NCBI GenBank assembly: GCA_964583825.1
Contig: CAZOXM010000012.1
Coordinates: forward strand, 3,041 to 67,040
Direction of reading: 5' to 3'
DNA length: 64,000 nucleotides
DNA from: GCA-1730015 sp964583825
Lineage (GTDB): Bacteria > Pseudomonadota > Gammaproteobacteria > Granulosicoccales > Granulosicoccaceae
A model generated the notes under the pieces. It was not told the DNA's origin, made no database searches, and saw only the letters and a list, made by a program, of their open reading frames with translations. Shown one piece after another: positions 17,870-26,706 of this stretch. Each line of letters starts with the position of its first letter. Position 1 is the stretch's first letter. The translations under genes and the position numbers were made by a program.

Positions 17870-20026
17870 TCAGGCGGCCTTGCGCAGATCGTATAGTGAG
17901 ACGATATCGTCGATCGGGTAATTGCGCCCGGCGCACCAGTTCTGATCCGGGTCGAGCCGGCCCATCAGACTCTGTCGCTGTAGTGTGGCAGCACGATAAT
18001 CAAGAAACGTACGCGGTTCGAACTGTGGCCGGTTATTGTCGTCCTTCCCGTAGAGTGTCACGTAGCAGGCGGAAGGCACCTTACCCAGTTCGATACTCGA
18101 CAGCAGTCTGGGCTCGGTGAGCATCTCGCCAAACGCTATTTCCTGAAACCGGGTTTCCGGGATTTCAGCATTAAAGAAGAGCTTAATCAGATTATCCCGC
18201 TCAGCGGCACCTAGCTGATACTCATCTGCCAGTATGGCCAGGTTTTGTACCGCATAGCGATCGGACGACTGCACAGAATATGCAACCAGCCGTTGCAATC
18301 CGTCAAACATGTCCGTCGACAGCGCTGCCGAATTTTCACGGTGTCGCCGGATCTCATGCACCAGTTTCAACAGCAACGGCTGCACCACTTTCCCGCGCAC
18401 GCGACAGGACCAGTAGATTCTCACTCCGCTGTGTTTCCACCAGCCATTCATCACATCGGGATCCTGAATGCCCTCTTCCTGACTGATCGCAGTGTCTATC
18501 AGTTTGGTCACAATGCCGGATAGCGTATAGGGTTCGCCGGTATCTGTGGCCTGCAGGGTCATTTCGGTGAATCGATCGTAGTTGTATTGTTGCTGCGGCA
18601 AAATAAGCTCGTCACAGGCCAGCGTCGCCTGAGCCTTTTCCGCAGCGGCAACACTTGATTCCGCATCGGTGAGTTCGGCAACCATCGCGGCCAACGGACC
18701 ACCAAACCGGTTTTTGATTTTACTCAGTGATTGATCGTAGCCCGCCACCGGACGCGACCCGTCTTCCACCACATCGTGCAGTATCGCAATGGTTGCCATG
18801 GAAGGCTCAAGTGCGGTACCAAAAATCTGCTCGGCCACTGCTGCAATTCGAAGTGAATGACCTATCATGGTGGCCGCAGACTTGCGCCTGCCTTTTTCCA
18901 GATACTGCATCATTTCAAGTGCCGCGAGATGCACAGTATCCAGCGAATTATAGTGTTCAGAGGCGTTGTACAGTTCCACCAGTGGTAAGTTATTGTGTAC
19001 ATCCTGAACACCCTTGCCGCGCCTGCCTACCAGCCGCCGTCGCTTGCTTGCATCGTCGAGCACATCTCCCACCGACATCAGCAGCGTTTGCTCAATCGGC
19101 TCGGCCAGCGCACCATAGTCGACACCGCGCAACCGCAGCGCCATGAGGGTTCGGTGATAGTGCAATTGCAGATAAGGGCGCTCCGGGAAGTAACCATCGC
19201 AGACGATACCGCGACACGACATCTCCTGTTTTTTTGCCTCGCTGAGATTGCTTAGTACTTCATCCCCGGCCGCCCGGGCAATTAATCGCAAACGCGATGC
19301 CTCAATGGCAGCGATTACGTTGGCATAGGATCGGGGTAGTTTTAACTGATCGCATCGACCGGTGTTATAGGCCTTGAGAAACTCGTGATAACAGGCCCTG
19401 ATCGCCCGGACATGGTCGGAAACAGCCGTGCCAAATCGTGAGGTGATCATCGACTCCGAAACAACGACGCGATCAGCCGGCAACACCGCTGAGTACCGAT
19501 CAGTCAAACCCGGGGTGTCACGGATCATCGCGGCGACAATCAGGTCGTCATTAACTGTCAGGGCACCACGCCTGCGATTGCCGTATTTTTGTACGCCTTT
19601 GAGCATCACACCCAGCAGCACCTCGCCAGCAATCAGCGGTTCCAGTTTGGCGAGGCAGTTACTGCTGATGCGTTTACCGCTGTCGCGCAACTGATTCAAT
19701 AGCGAATCCAGTGCAGCGCATTCAGCGTCGGCATCAAAATCGGGCATCAGGGTTTCACAGAGCACCTGTCGTCCTCGCACGGTGCGCAAGACGCCCTCCG
19801 GCACTTTCGCCAGATCGAGAAAGTGCTCGCTTTCGCTTTTTAACCAGACGCGGGAGACCGGTCCGATCAACGCGCGTTGATCGTCACATGTCGCTACCAG
19901 CAGGTTGTAAGCCCGAAGCAGTTTTTGTATGTCTGTCGGCGAAGCCGACGCTGTATCACCTATCAAAACCGGCAAGCCTGTCGAGGCGGCGTCCTGACAC
20001 AATCGCAGCAGGGCGCATTGCACCAC
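17870..20026 (-). CDS. Large HD-domain protein, RelA/SpoT-hydrolase-like centre
   Basis: 718 residues starting at GTG 20026 (GTG 20023 is also possible; the ribosome site is poor). The central part resembles the HD hydrolase of RelA/SpoT enzymes: H390 in M-I-G-H-S-L-R, H417-D418-V-V-E421-D422, and K-L-I-D510. These supply the metal ligands and the E-D pair used for (p)ppGpp hydrolysis. No synthetase (RelA-type) domain, TGS or ACT domain is seen. The N-terminal 380 and C-terminal 200 residues are unfamiliar. It may be an HD phosphohydrolase with its own sensory regions; the substrate is unknown. It lies downstream of the phosphopantetheinyl transferase on the same strand, with a 95-bp gap. Confidence 0.75.
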   Translation of the reverse strand: MVQCALLRLCQDAASTGLPVLIGDTASASPTDIQKLLRAYNLLVATCDDQRALIGPVSRVWLKSESEHFLDLAKVPEGVLRTVRGRQVLCETLMPDFDADAECAALDSLLNQLRDSGKRISSNCLAKLEPLIAGEVLLGVMLKGVQKYGNRRRGALTVNDDLIVAAMIRDTPGLTDRYSAVLPADRVVVSESMITSRFGTAVSDHVRAIRACYHEFLKAYNTGRCDQLKLPRSYANVIAAIEASRLRLIARAAGDEVLSNLSEAKKQEMSCRGIVCDGYFPERPYLQLHYHRTLMALRLRGVDYGALAEPIEQTLLMSVGDVLDDASKRRRLVGRRGKGVQDVHNNLPLVELYNASEHYNSLDTVHLAALEMMQYLEKGRRKSAATMIGHSLRIAAVAEQIFGTALEPSMATIAILHDVVEDGSRPVAGYDQSLSKIKNRFGGPLAAMVAELTDAESSVAAAEKAQATLACDELILPQQQYNYDRFTEMTLQATDTGEPYTLSGIVTKLIDTAISQEEGIQDPDVMNGWWKHSGVRIYWSCRVRGKVVQPLLLKLVHEIRRHRENSAALSTDMFDGLQRLVAYSVQSSDRYAVQNLAILADEYQLGAAERDNLIKLFFNAEIPETRFQEIAFGEMLTEPRLLSSIELGKVPSACYVTLYGKDDNNRPQFEPRTFLDYRAATLQRQSLMGRLDPDQNWCAGRNYPIDDIVSLYDLRKAA

Positions 20027-20121
20027 ACCATATTAATGGTGCGGCGGACTTTGCTTTTACTTGACGATAGAGCCTGGCGAGCAGTTGCTTACCAGAGGTG
20101 CGGGATCAGCGAGTCCGTAGC

Positions 20122-20835
20122 TTAACTGATGACAGCGGAAGTAAAGATGTGACCGGATTCCACTTTCCAGCGACCTGACACTCGCAAATCCAGTGGCACT
20201 CCGGCGCCGCTATTACACAGGATGGTTGACTGATAAGCGCGGTTCGCGTGGTCAAGCGTCACCTCACACTGCTTGAAATCGATATAAGCTTTCACCAGGT
20301 GATAACAACACTTGTAGTTAGACTCTTTTATCGAAAACAGTAACTTTCGAACCCAGCGATCACTGGATGCAGTAGCTGCCATTTCAGCCTCGGTAAGTAC
20401 CACGTCTTCGACCTCCGGATTCAGCGCTTCCATTGTCTCGACGTCAATCCCGAGGTCGGAAATTGTGTCGCGCGCAGCGACCGCGACCGCACAGTACACG
20501 TCGCTGTGACTGATGCTGCCAATAACACCTTCGGGCCAAAGCGGCTGACGGTAGTTGCCAATCAGCAGGGGTTCTGCCGTTCCAGTCATGGCCGAAATCA
20601 GTCGTCGCGCCTGCTCCCTGCCTGCGGCAAACTCCGCAAGGCGCTTACCACACACATCGCCAAGTTGTGCCCGCTCGGCCGGTGCGAGGTCGGTGGGCCA
20701 GTTATCTTTGTGCTCTACCAGGGTGAGCACGCCGTCCGGGAACAGTCCGGAGACATCGGGGGCACTTTGCGATCCTTGCCTGGCTGGTAAAAACTCCGAC
20801 TCAATCAGGTCGGCGGAGTTTACGGCATATTTCAT
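20122..20835 (-). CDS. 4'-phosphopantetheinyl transferase (EntD-like)
   Basis: 237 residues. The key motifs are present: G-S-I-S-H-S-D (substrate contact), L-G-I-D-V-E-T (Mg-binding D/E) and F-S-I-K-E-S-N-Y-K (catalytic K/E). It moves phosphopantetheine from CoA onto carrier proteins and so activates acyl- or peptidyl-carrier domains. The 237-residue, EntD-type form usually serves siderophore or polyketide assembly lines, but no such cluster is in this window. Confidence 0.9.
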   Translation of the reverse strand: MKYAVNSADLIESEFLPARQGSQSAPDVSGLFPDGVLTLVEHKDNWPTDLAPAERAQLGDVCGKRLAEFAAGREQARRLISAMTGTAEPLLIGNYRQPLWPEGVIGSISHSDVYCAVAVAARDTISDLGIDVETMEALNPEVEDVVLTEAEMAATASSDRWVRKLLFSIKESNYKCCYHLVKAYIDFKQCEVTLDHANRAYQSTILCNSGAGVPLDLRVSGRWKVESGHIFTSAVIS

Positions 20836-21147
20836 TTCCAGCTCCGTAGTTGGCGGTCAGACAGACCAAAATGTCAGGACAAATTACCGAAATTCAAGCC
20901 GTCAGTACTCAAGAACGGCCAAGCCGGCGTCTGCATCGAAGAAACTGCTGCTACTGCGAACGCGCCCTGACGATGCGTTTTCACTACCAATTCGCTGTGA
21001 GGCCGTTTTCGCGGTTGGGTCTGCGCAATATGGCCATCTCGAGCGCGCGACATTCTATATCAGACCGACAGAGCATTATTGCGATTTCTGTTATATTTCC
21101 GTCACTTAAATACGCTTGACTTTAAGAAGCGCAAGCCAATCGGGACG
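20836..21147. other. Gap upstream of the phosphopantetheinyl transferase
   Basis: 312 bases between the start of the transferase and the ubiH stop, both on the minus strand. A plus-strand frame at 20871-21119 reads through but has basic, low-quality composition and no ribosome site, so I do not call it. The minus-strand promoter of the transferase and the ubiH 3' end are the only likely content. Confidence 0.5.
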
Positions 21148-22371
21148 TTAGGACCCGTCAGTGACAGGTTTGAGCGGAATATCGAGCCCGGTGTTTCGAC
21201 GACCAAAGCGATTGCGCAATGCCGGCACCAGATCCAGCATTAGCATGGAACTGACCCGCGTCGCATTCAGCGCAGGCGCGAGCGGACCACGTTGAGCGCG
21301 AAACCAGCGCGCGAGCCAGTCGGTCTGACGCACGACAAGCTGCTGGTCGGCACGACGGGACTGCGCAAAACCACTGAGCACCTGCGCCACCGGCTCATCG
21401 TGTTCGCCAAGCCGCGCGGCGAGTTCGAAAACGTCTCGCAGCGCCAGGTTGAGCCCCTGACCGGCCACCGGATGCACAGTGACCGACGCGTTACCGACCA
21501 GCACGCCACACCGGCTCACCTGTTGTCGGGCACGCACCAGCGACAACGGAAACACAACCCGTTTGCCGATTTCCTGAAACCGCCCCAGGCGGCCACCAAA
21601 GCGCTGTTGAAGCAACACAAGCAGCGCTTCGTCGGTGCACTGTTGCAGCGACTCAACCTCCTCGGCACCGATGGTACAGATCATCGATACAACCCGATCA
21701 TCCAGTGGCAGCAACGCGAGCGGCCCAGATTCAGTAAAGCGCTCATAGGCAATGTGGTGATGCGGTTTCTGACATTGAAGATTGGCGACCAGCGCGTACT
21801 GCTGATAGTCCGTGTTGTCGACGTCAATGCCGAGCTGAGTTCGCACACCGGATCGCGTACCGTCAGCCGCCACGATAAGACCTCCGACTTCAGCGCGTTT
21901 TGCACCTGCCTGATCGACCACCACTTCAACACGCTTTTCATCAATGGCTGCAAGTGCTGCAGTCGCCGGCCGCACTACCTCGATCAGGGGCGATGTATCA
22001 AGCAAACCGTTCAGATGGTTCTCAAGCAGCTGGTTTCGAACAACGTACCCGAGCACCGGCACTGCGTAATCGCGACGGTCAAATCGCACCGATCCAAACC
22101 GGCCTTTATCATTGACCATCACTGTATGTATCGGGCACCCAAGGCCTGCTGTCCACATACCGGCAGACTGCAGCAGCTGCTGTGATCGATAGGACATTGC
22201 AACTGTTCGTACAGATAGACTGTTCCGTGCACCCTCTCCATACCGTTCGGGTGAATCCATAGATGCATCAACCAACAAGACGCGAAACCCGACGCGAGCA
22301 AGTAACAATGCCTGTACGCTGCCAACGATACCGCCGCCGACGACGATGACTTTTTTATTCAGGCAGTCCAC
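21148..22371 (-). CDS. ubiH: UbiH-type FAD monooxygenase of ubiquinone biosynthesis
   Basis: 407 residues. N-terminal Rossmann motif V-V-G-G-G-I-V-G-S; then V-A-A-D-G-T-R-S (NAD(P)H/FAD DG motif); then V-G-N-A-S-V-T-V-H-P-V-A-G-Q-G-L-N-L-A-L-R-D, the second FAD motif of the UbiH/Coq6 family. It hydroxylates a ring carbon of the octaprenylphenol intermediate. The usual G-D-A-A-H is replaced by G-N-A-S-V, a change at a normally conserved acidic position. Last gene of a ygfB-pepP-ubiH operon. A second hydroxylase (ubiI/visC), usual after ubiH in enterics, is absent. Confidence 0.9.
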   Translation of the reverse strand: MDCLNKKVIVVGGGIVGSVQALLLARVGFRVLLVDASMDSPERYGEGARNSLSVRTVAMSYRSQQLLQSAGMWTAGLGCPIHTVMVNDKGRFGSVRFDRRDYAVPVLGYVVRNQLLENHLNGLLDTSPLIEVVRPATAALAAIDEKRVEVVVDQAGAKRAEVGGLIVAADGTRSGVRTQLGIDVDNTDYQQYALVANLQCQKPHHHIAYERFTESGPLALLPLDDRVVSMICTIGAEEVESLQQCTDEALLVLLQQRFGGRLGRFQEIGKRVVFPLSLVRARQQVSRCGVLVGNASVTVHPVAGQGLNLALRDVFELAARLGEHDEPVAQVLSGFAQSRRADQQLVVRQTDWLARWFRAQRGPLAPALNATRVSSMLMLDLVPALRNRFGRRNTGLDIPLKPVTDGS

Positions 22372-22447
22372 CTCGCGTAGTGTCCTCTAAGGCTTGATCT
22401 GGAATGATCTGTGGCGATCACAATAACCGGCTTGCCACGGGTATGAG

Positions 22448-23767
22448 TTAACGCTCAGCCATCAACGCCTCAATTTCCGCCACCGTCTTTGGCACTGCTG
22501 CGGTAATTACCTCGGGATCAGCATCGGTCACAATGACATTGTCCTCAACCCGAATACCGGTATTGCGATACCGCTTCGGTATATCACTGCCGGCCGGGAT
22601 ATACAGACCGGGCTCAATTGTCAGCACCATGCCGGATTCCAGCTGACGCCACTTGTCGTCGACCTTGTAGTCACCGACGTCATGTACATCAAGTCCAAGC
22701 CAGTGTCCGGTGCGATGCATAAAAAATCGACGATATTCCTCATCCCGAATCAGTTTACGCAACTCACCCTTGAGCAGGCCGAGTTTAATCAAACCTTTGG
22801 TAATTACTCTAACCGCTGCGTCGTGAGGATCGTTCCAGTGATTGCCGACCACCACCTTTTCAATCGCCGCAATGTTTGCATCGAGTACGATTTCATAGAG
22901 CTCGCGCTGCGGCTCACTAAAGCGACCATTGACCGGAAACGAGCGCGATATATCTCCGGCGTAGCCCTGCCATTCAGCACCGGAATCAATCAACACCATG
23001 TCACCGTCATTCAATGCCATATTATTTTCGGTGTAGTGCAGGATGCAGCCATTGGCGCCGCCTCCGACAATCGGTAAAAACGAGTGGTCGGCGCCGGCCT
23101 GTCGATAGGTGGCGATCAATGCTGCCTCGAGTTCATATTCCATACATCCCGGCTCACAACGTTGCATCGCTGCCACGTGGCCGGCCGCACTGAGCCTGGC
23201 CGCCTTGCGCAGCAAAGTCTGCTCGGACCGACTCTTGTACAGCCTCATGTCGTGCAGGTGGTAGTCGAGTGATACAAATTCACTCGGCACGCTGCCACCG
23301 GATCCGGATTTTGCTTTTAACTGATTGATCCAGCCGATAATCCGGTTATCGAACAGGGTTTCACGCCCCATCGAGTAAAAAACGCGCTCGCGTCCCTCGA
23401 GCAGACCAGGCAGGATGTCGTCGATATCGTCGATCGGAAAAGCATCATCGGCATCGAGGATCTCCGGTGCTCTGTCGACACCGAGTCGGCGCCCATTCCA
23501 GGTTTCCATCAACTCGTCGCGCTCACGACAAAACAAAATGTACTCGGCAGCCTTTCTGCCGGAAATAAGTACAGCCACCGATTCGGGTTCCAGAAACCCC
23601 GTCAGATAGTAAAAATCGCTGTCCTGTCGGTAGGCATAGTGCGTGTCTCTGCTACGGGACTTCACCGGTGCCGCCGGTATGATCGCAATTGAATCCCGGC
23701 CAATGGCACGCATCAGATTTTTGCGTCTGCGAGCGCGCTCACGGCGCATCGTTGCTGAGTCCTGCAT
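22448..23767 (-). CDS. pepP: Xaa-Pro aminopeptidase P
   Basis: 439 residues, the usual length. N-terminal creatinase-like domain, then the pita-bread catalytic domain with metal ligands in V-L-I-D-S-G-A-E, Y-A-G-D-I-S-R-S, H-R-T-G-H-W-L-G-L-D-V-H-D, and T-I-E-P-G-L-Y. It removes an N-terminal residue preceding proline and is cytoplasmic with two metal ions. It follows ygfB by 18 bp and precedes ubiH by 76 bp, the conserved order. Confidence 0.97.
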   Translation of the reverse strand: MQDSATMRRERARRRKNLMRAIGRDSIAIIPAAPVKSRSRDTHYAYRQDSDFYYLTGFLEPESVAVLISGRKAAEYILFCRERDELMETWNGRRLGVDRAPEILDADDAFPIDDIDDILPGLLEGRERVFYSMGRETLFDNRIIGWINQLKAKSGSGGSVPSEFVSLDYHLHDMRLYKSRSEQTLLRKAARLSAAGHVAAMQRCEPGCMEYELEAALIATYRQAGADHSFLPIVGGGANGCILHYTENNMALNDGDMVLIDSGAEWQGYAGDISRSFPVNGRFSEPQRELYEIVLDANIAAIEKVVVGNHWNDPHDAAVRVITKGLIKLGLLKGELRKLIRDEEYRRFFMHRTGHWLGLDVHDVGDYKVDDKWRQLESGMVLTIEPGLYIPAGSDIPKRYRNTGIRVEDNVIVTDADPEVITAAVPKTVAEIEALMAER

Positions 23768-23785
23768 AGGTGTGATGAATTCGTG

Positions 23786-24343
23786 TTAGTGGATAGTCGG
23801 TGGCGTGGCGACCGGTTGCAGTTCCTCGTTCAGGAATAACACACCCATGCGCAAATACTCTTCAATTTCGACCAGGGATTGTTCAGTGTCTTCGTCGTCA
23901 TCCTGTTCGGGCTTTACACAGGCCTCGGCAATGTACTGCACATCCTGCACGAATTCGCGCACGTCATCATTACCGAGCATGTTCTCACGCAGCCCACCCA
24001 TCGAAAGACCGAGGCTGAAGCCGCTGCACCAGTCAGACAGTGCCAGCATGCGATCGTCAATGGAATATTCGTCTTCGGGCAGCAGCAGCGCAAACTCGAG
24101 TGTGGTGTGGTTGATTCCCGCCAGAGTGCCCTGATGTACATCGTGTAATATTTTCAGCGCCTCTGTCGAGATTTCCGCAGATTCATCCCGACTGGCAAAC
24201 AGATGCTGCACCCACCCCTGCATGTCGGTGGATCCGGAGGTGCATAAAATGCCGCAAAGCACACCGTGACATTCAGCCGCTTCCACCAGCGAACCGCCCG
24301 CCGATAACGCGTTGTTTACGGTTGCAAAATCAGGCAATGCCAT
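23786..24343 (-). CDS. ygfB: UPF0149 (YgfB) family protein
   Basis: 185 residues, with the family core G-V-L-C-G-I-L-C in the first 35 residues, L-L-P-E-D-E and F-S-L-G-L-S (W-C-S-G-F-S-L-G). Acidic C-terminus. YgfB proteins of Pseudomonas affect antibiotic-resistance gene expression; a direct biochemical role is not settled. First gene of the pepP-ubiH operon, divergent from the TIGR02449-zapA pair with 168 bp between, which must hold both promoters. Confidence 0.9.
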   Translation of the reverse strand: MALPDFATVNNALSAGGSLVEAAECHGVLCGILCTSGSTDMQGWVQHLFASRDESAEISTEALKILHDVHQGTLAGINHTTLEFALLLPEDEYSIDDRMLALSDWCSGFSLGLSMGGLRENMLGNDDVREFVQDVQYIAEACVKPEQDDDEDTEQSLVEIEEYLRMGVLFLNEELQPVATPPTIH

Positions 24344-24511
24344 CTGTGTTAGCCTTTGTAATTGTGGACATTTTCCGCACGTGGCTCATACTTTCCGTGA
24401 GTTTACCGTTATCGATACTGAAGGTTAACTATTGTTCATGATACCGTGCGGGCTCTGCTTTAACATGAACGCCACCGGTGCATTCGATTCCACAGGCTGA
24501 TTTCAGGGAAA

Positions 24512-24757
24512 ATGAGTAATAACAACCCTAGTATGGATGACGATCCGAAATTCCTGAAAGAACAGCTTTCAGCGTTCGAGACCAAACTGTCCGAACTTAT
24601 CGATATGGCAGACCGGCTAAAGGTAGAAAACGAGTCATTAAGAGCACAGCAACTCAACCTGGTGGAAGAGCGCTCAAGGCTGATCGAGAAAAACGAATTG
24701 GCCAGAACTCGTGTTGAAGCCATCGTCACCCGACTGAAATCACTGGAAACCGCCTGA
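24512..24757 (+). CDS. TIGR02449-type small coiled-coil protein
   Basis: 81 residues, almost entirely one coiled coil (heptads through S-A-F-E-T-K-L-S-E-L-I-D-M-A-D-R-L, then Q-L-N-L-V-E-E-R). Its size and position upstream of zapA match the TIGR02449 family and recall ZapB. The stop overlaps the zapA start by one base, so translation is coupled. A role at the division ring is inferred from the context. The GGGAAA leader gives a modest ribosome site. Confidence 0.85.
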   Translation: MSNNNPSMDDDPKFLKEQLSAFETKLSELIDMADRLKVENESLRAQQLNLVEERSRLIEKNELARTRVEAIVTRLKSLETA

Positions 24758-25089
24758 TGCCCGCAGATAAAGTCTCCGTTAAAGTTTATATTATGAACAA
24801 GGAGTATCAGATTCAATGCGGCCCTGACGAGAAACAACGTCTGATACAGGCCGCCGGCGATGTCGATAACCGCATGCGTCAGGCGAAGAGCAGCAGCATC
24901 AGCACGGAAAAAGCTGCCGTGCTGACAGCACTCAACCTCGCCAACGAGTTGCAGGACGCATCGCATACCGGCGACATATTGAATCTGGTCTCAACCAGCA
25001 TTATTGATATGAATTCGAGAATTGATAAAGTGCTCGATAAGGAAGAAACCCGCGATACACTTACCGGGGTTTCTGCGACCAACAATTAG
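24757..25089 (+). CDS. zapA: Cell division protein ZapA
   Basis: 110 residues. N-terminal beta region V-K-V-Y-I-M-N-K-E-Y-Q-I-Q-C, then R-L-I-Q-A-A-G-D-V-D-N-R-M (the A-A-x-x-V-D-x-x-M ZapA signature) and a C-terminal helix for dimerisation. ZapA cross-links FtsZ filaments in the cytoplasm. 6S RNA follows, as in most gammaproteobacteria. Confidence 0.95.
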   Translation: MPADKVSVKVYIMNKEYQIQCGPDEKQRLIQAAGDVDNRMRQAKSSSISTEKAAVLTALNLANELQDASHTGDILNLVSTSIIDMNSRIDKVLDKEETRDTLTGVSATNN

Positions 25090-25194
25090 CGCTACTGTTT
25101 GATTCGGCAGCGACCGATAAACAGTGTGTTGAAGCCCGCGCCGTCGTGTGCGGCTGTCCAGTTCCGGTAAGGCACCTGACTAGCAGGTACCTCC

Positions 25195-25397
25195 GGTTAG
25201 GATGTTCTCTGCGGTGTTCGTTAGCTGGCCCGTTATTCCCTTGAGCCTAATTCGTAACCCCGGGGGCCGGCCATTTGTCGTTGTTGTGCATATCCGCCAC
25301 GGCGGGAAGCCTGATTCGACAGTGGTTACTCCCACCTGAACCGTTTGGTTCAAGGTCCAAGGCCTGCGACGGCACATGTGGAGAACATCCACCTCTA
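25195..25397 (+). ncRNA. ssrS: 6S RNA
   Basis: The segment just after zapA matches the 6S pattern. The end-pairing strands GGATGTTCTC (25200-25209) and GAGAACATCC (25381-25390) are exact complements. Conserved blocks recall Escherichia 6S: a C-C-C-T-T-G-A-G-C-C block near 25238-25248, GGTTCAAGG near 25347-25356 and GCCTGCGACGGCA near 25362-25374. 6S RNA mimics an open promoter and binds sigma70 RNA polymerase in stationary phase. The 5' and 3' ends are estimated within about 8 bases. The formyltetrahydrofolate cyclo-ligase gene that often follows is missing. Confidence 0.9.
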
Positions 25398-25410
25398 ATA
25401 TGCAGACAAA

Positions 25411-25439
25411 AAAAAGGCGGGAAAATCCCGCCTTCTTTT
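25411..25439. terminator. Bidirectional intrinsic terminator
   Basis: Stem GGCGGGA (25416-25422) / TCCCGCC (25426-25432) with a 3-base loop. An A-run lies to the left and a T-rich run to the right, so it works in both directions. It ends 6S RNA on the plus strand and the binding-protein gene (stop at 25455) on the minus strand. Confidence 0.88.
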
Positions 25440-25454
25440 AAAGCGCTGTGTTTC

Positions 25455-26423
25455 TTACTTCAAGAATGATGTGTCAATAACGGCGCTGTAGTCTTCACGT
25501 GCCGGGTTGTCATCTGTGGCAAAAGCACCACCGACAATACCAAAAGCAGTGCCGGCCATACCACCCTCACTAAAGAACTCATTCAACTGCTGCTCTTTGG
25601 TGAGGAAGACCATGTCAGCCATCTGATTGAGTGTAGTCTCTGTGTTCATTCCAGATTCTCTTTCGATCAGTGGCAGCTTGGACTGGTCCTTGGCAAACAT
25701 TTTGTTGTATTCATCAGTAACGTCCATGAATCCCTGTACCAGTTCCGGGTTTTCCTGAGCAAATTTCTCGGTGACAGAAACTACGTCGAACGCCACGATA
25801 CCGGCTTCTGCCATGGCCTCATTGGACATTAGCTGAGTGCCATGCTCAAGTGCAGCTTTGGTGGAATCGCCACCGAATATACAGGCCATTTCAACACTGC
25901 CATCGGCCAGTGATACCACTGCGTCCGCAGGCACCTGATCCACGATTGTCAATTCATTAATATCGACACCCAGGGTACGCATTTGCATGCGGAAGCTATA
26001 ATCCGCCATTGTGGCGAGTGGCACAGCGACTGTCTTGCCCTCCAGTTCAGTGGCGTTGTCCGCTGTGATTCCAGCACTGTTTGCAACAACACAGGCGTTG
26101 GACGGATAAGTCATCGCAATACCTATGGTTTTGATAGGTGCATTTGCATTCACCGCGGTGATGAACGGGGCGAGGCCCTGGCTGTAGGAAATGTCGATAT
26201 CGCCGGCCAGCATCGCTTCAGTCATCTGGGTGCCGGCTTCAAAATTGGTCCAGTTGACATCCACACCGAGCGCATCGGCATAGGCACCCTCAGCCTTGGC
26301 AATCAGGTTAGGAGAGGCCCATTCGAGAAAAAACGCAACGTTTACCTCATCGGCAGCATGGGCGGGAAGCGCGAGACCAGCCGCAACAGCGGTGGCCGAA
26401 AGTGTTTGTAAGAACTTTTTCAT
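25455..26423 (-). CDS. Taurine-type ABC transporter substrate-binding protein
   Basis: 322 residues from ATG 26423, chosen because a classic signal peptide (M-K-K-F-L-Q-T-L-S-A-T-A-V ... P-A-H-A) starts there with GGAG upstream; an ATG at 26549 is also in frame. The mature part begins A-D-E-V-N-V-A-F-F-L-E-W-A-S-P-N and resembles the TauA/SsuA/nitrate-type binding proteins that present small organosulfur or amine compounds to an ABC importer. No permease or ATPase gene is adjacent, so it is an orphan, served by a transporter elsewhere or acting as a sensor partner. Divergent from a FAD amine oxidase. Confidence 0.88.
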   Translation of the reverse strand: MKKFLQTLSATAVAAGLALPAHAADEVNVAFFLEWASPNLIAKAEGAYADALGVDVNWTNFEAGTQMTEAMLAGDIDISYSQGLAPFITAVNANAPIKTIGIAMTYPSNACVVANSAGITADNATELEGKTVAVPLATMADYSFRMQMRTLGVDINELTIVDQVPADAVVSLADGSVEMACIFGGDSTKAALEHGTQLMSNEAMAEAGIVAFDVVSVTEKFAQENPELVQGFMDVTDEYNKMFAKDQSKLPLIERESGMNTETTLNQMADMVFLTKEQQLNEFFSEGGMAGTAFGIVGGAFATDDNPAREDYSAVIDTSFLK

Positions 26424-26497
26424 CAGTTGATAGGCTCCGTTAGGGTTGGCAGCGCAGAATACGGTTTCGCTGACTTGGCCTTTTGGCAAGTGCCTCA

Positions 26498-26611
26498 TTA
26501 TCGCGCCTTCGGGGCGGTTTTCAAACCACCGGCGGCGAAACTGCAGCACAATTCATCGATTACGTCCTGTGCGTAGTACTCCGGGTCGCCATCAGGTAAG
26601 ACTGACGGCAT
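26498..26611 (-). CDS. Possible 37-residue small protein or leader
   Basis: An open frame from ATG 26611 to TAA 26498, preceded by GACGGAAC and by an in-frame stop. The product is non-repetitive and protein-like (contains D-P-E-Y-Y-A-Q-D-V-I-D-E-L-C-C). It ends 74 bp before the binding-protein start on the same strand. It could be a leader peptide, a small protein or chance; I have no family match. Confidence 0.3.
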   Translation of the reverse strand: MPSVLPDGDPEYYAQDVIDELCCSFAAGGLKTAPKAR

Positions 26612-26706
26612 GTTCCGTCACATTGCACGCCAATGACTGACATCCGGCTGAACAATAGGATGCAATTTAGCGGTAAGTTGGCAAATTCCTCACACAGACA
26701 AGGGCG

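Noticed and set aside
20871..21119. Plus-strand frame of 82 codons between PPTase and ubiH
   Set aside because: No ribosome site, basic random-looking composition, only one C-x-x-C and no family resemblance.
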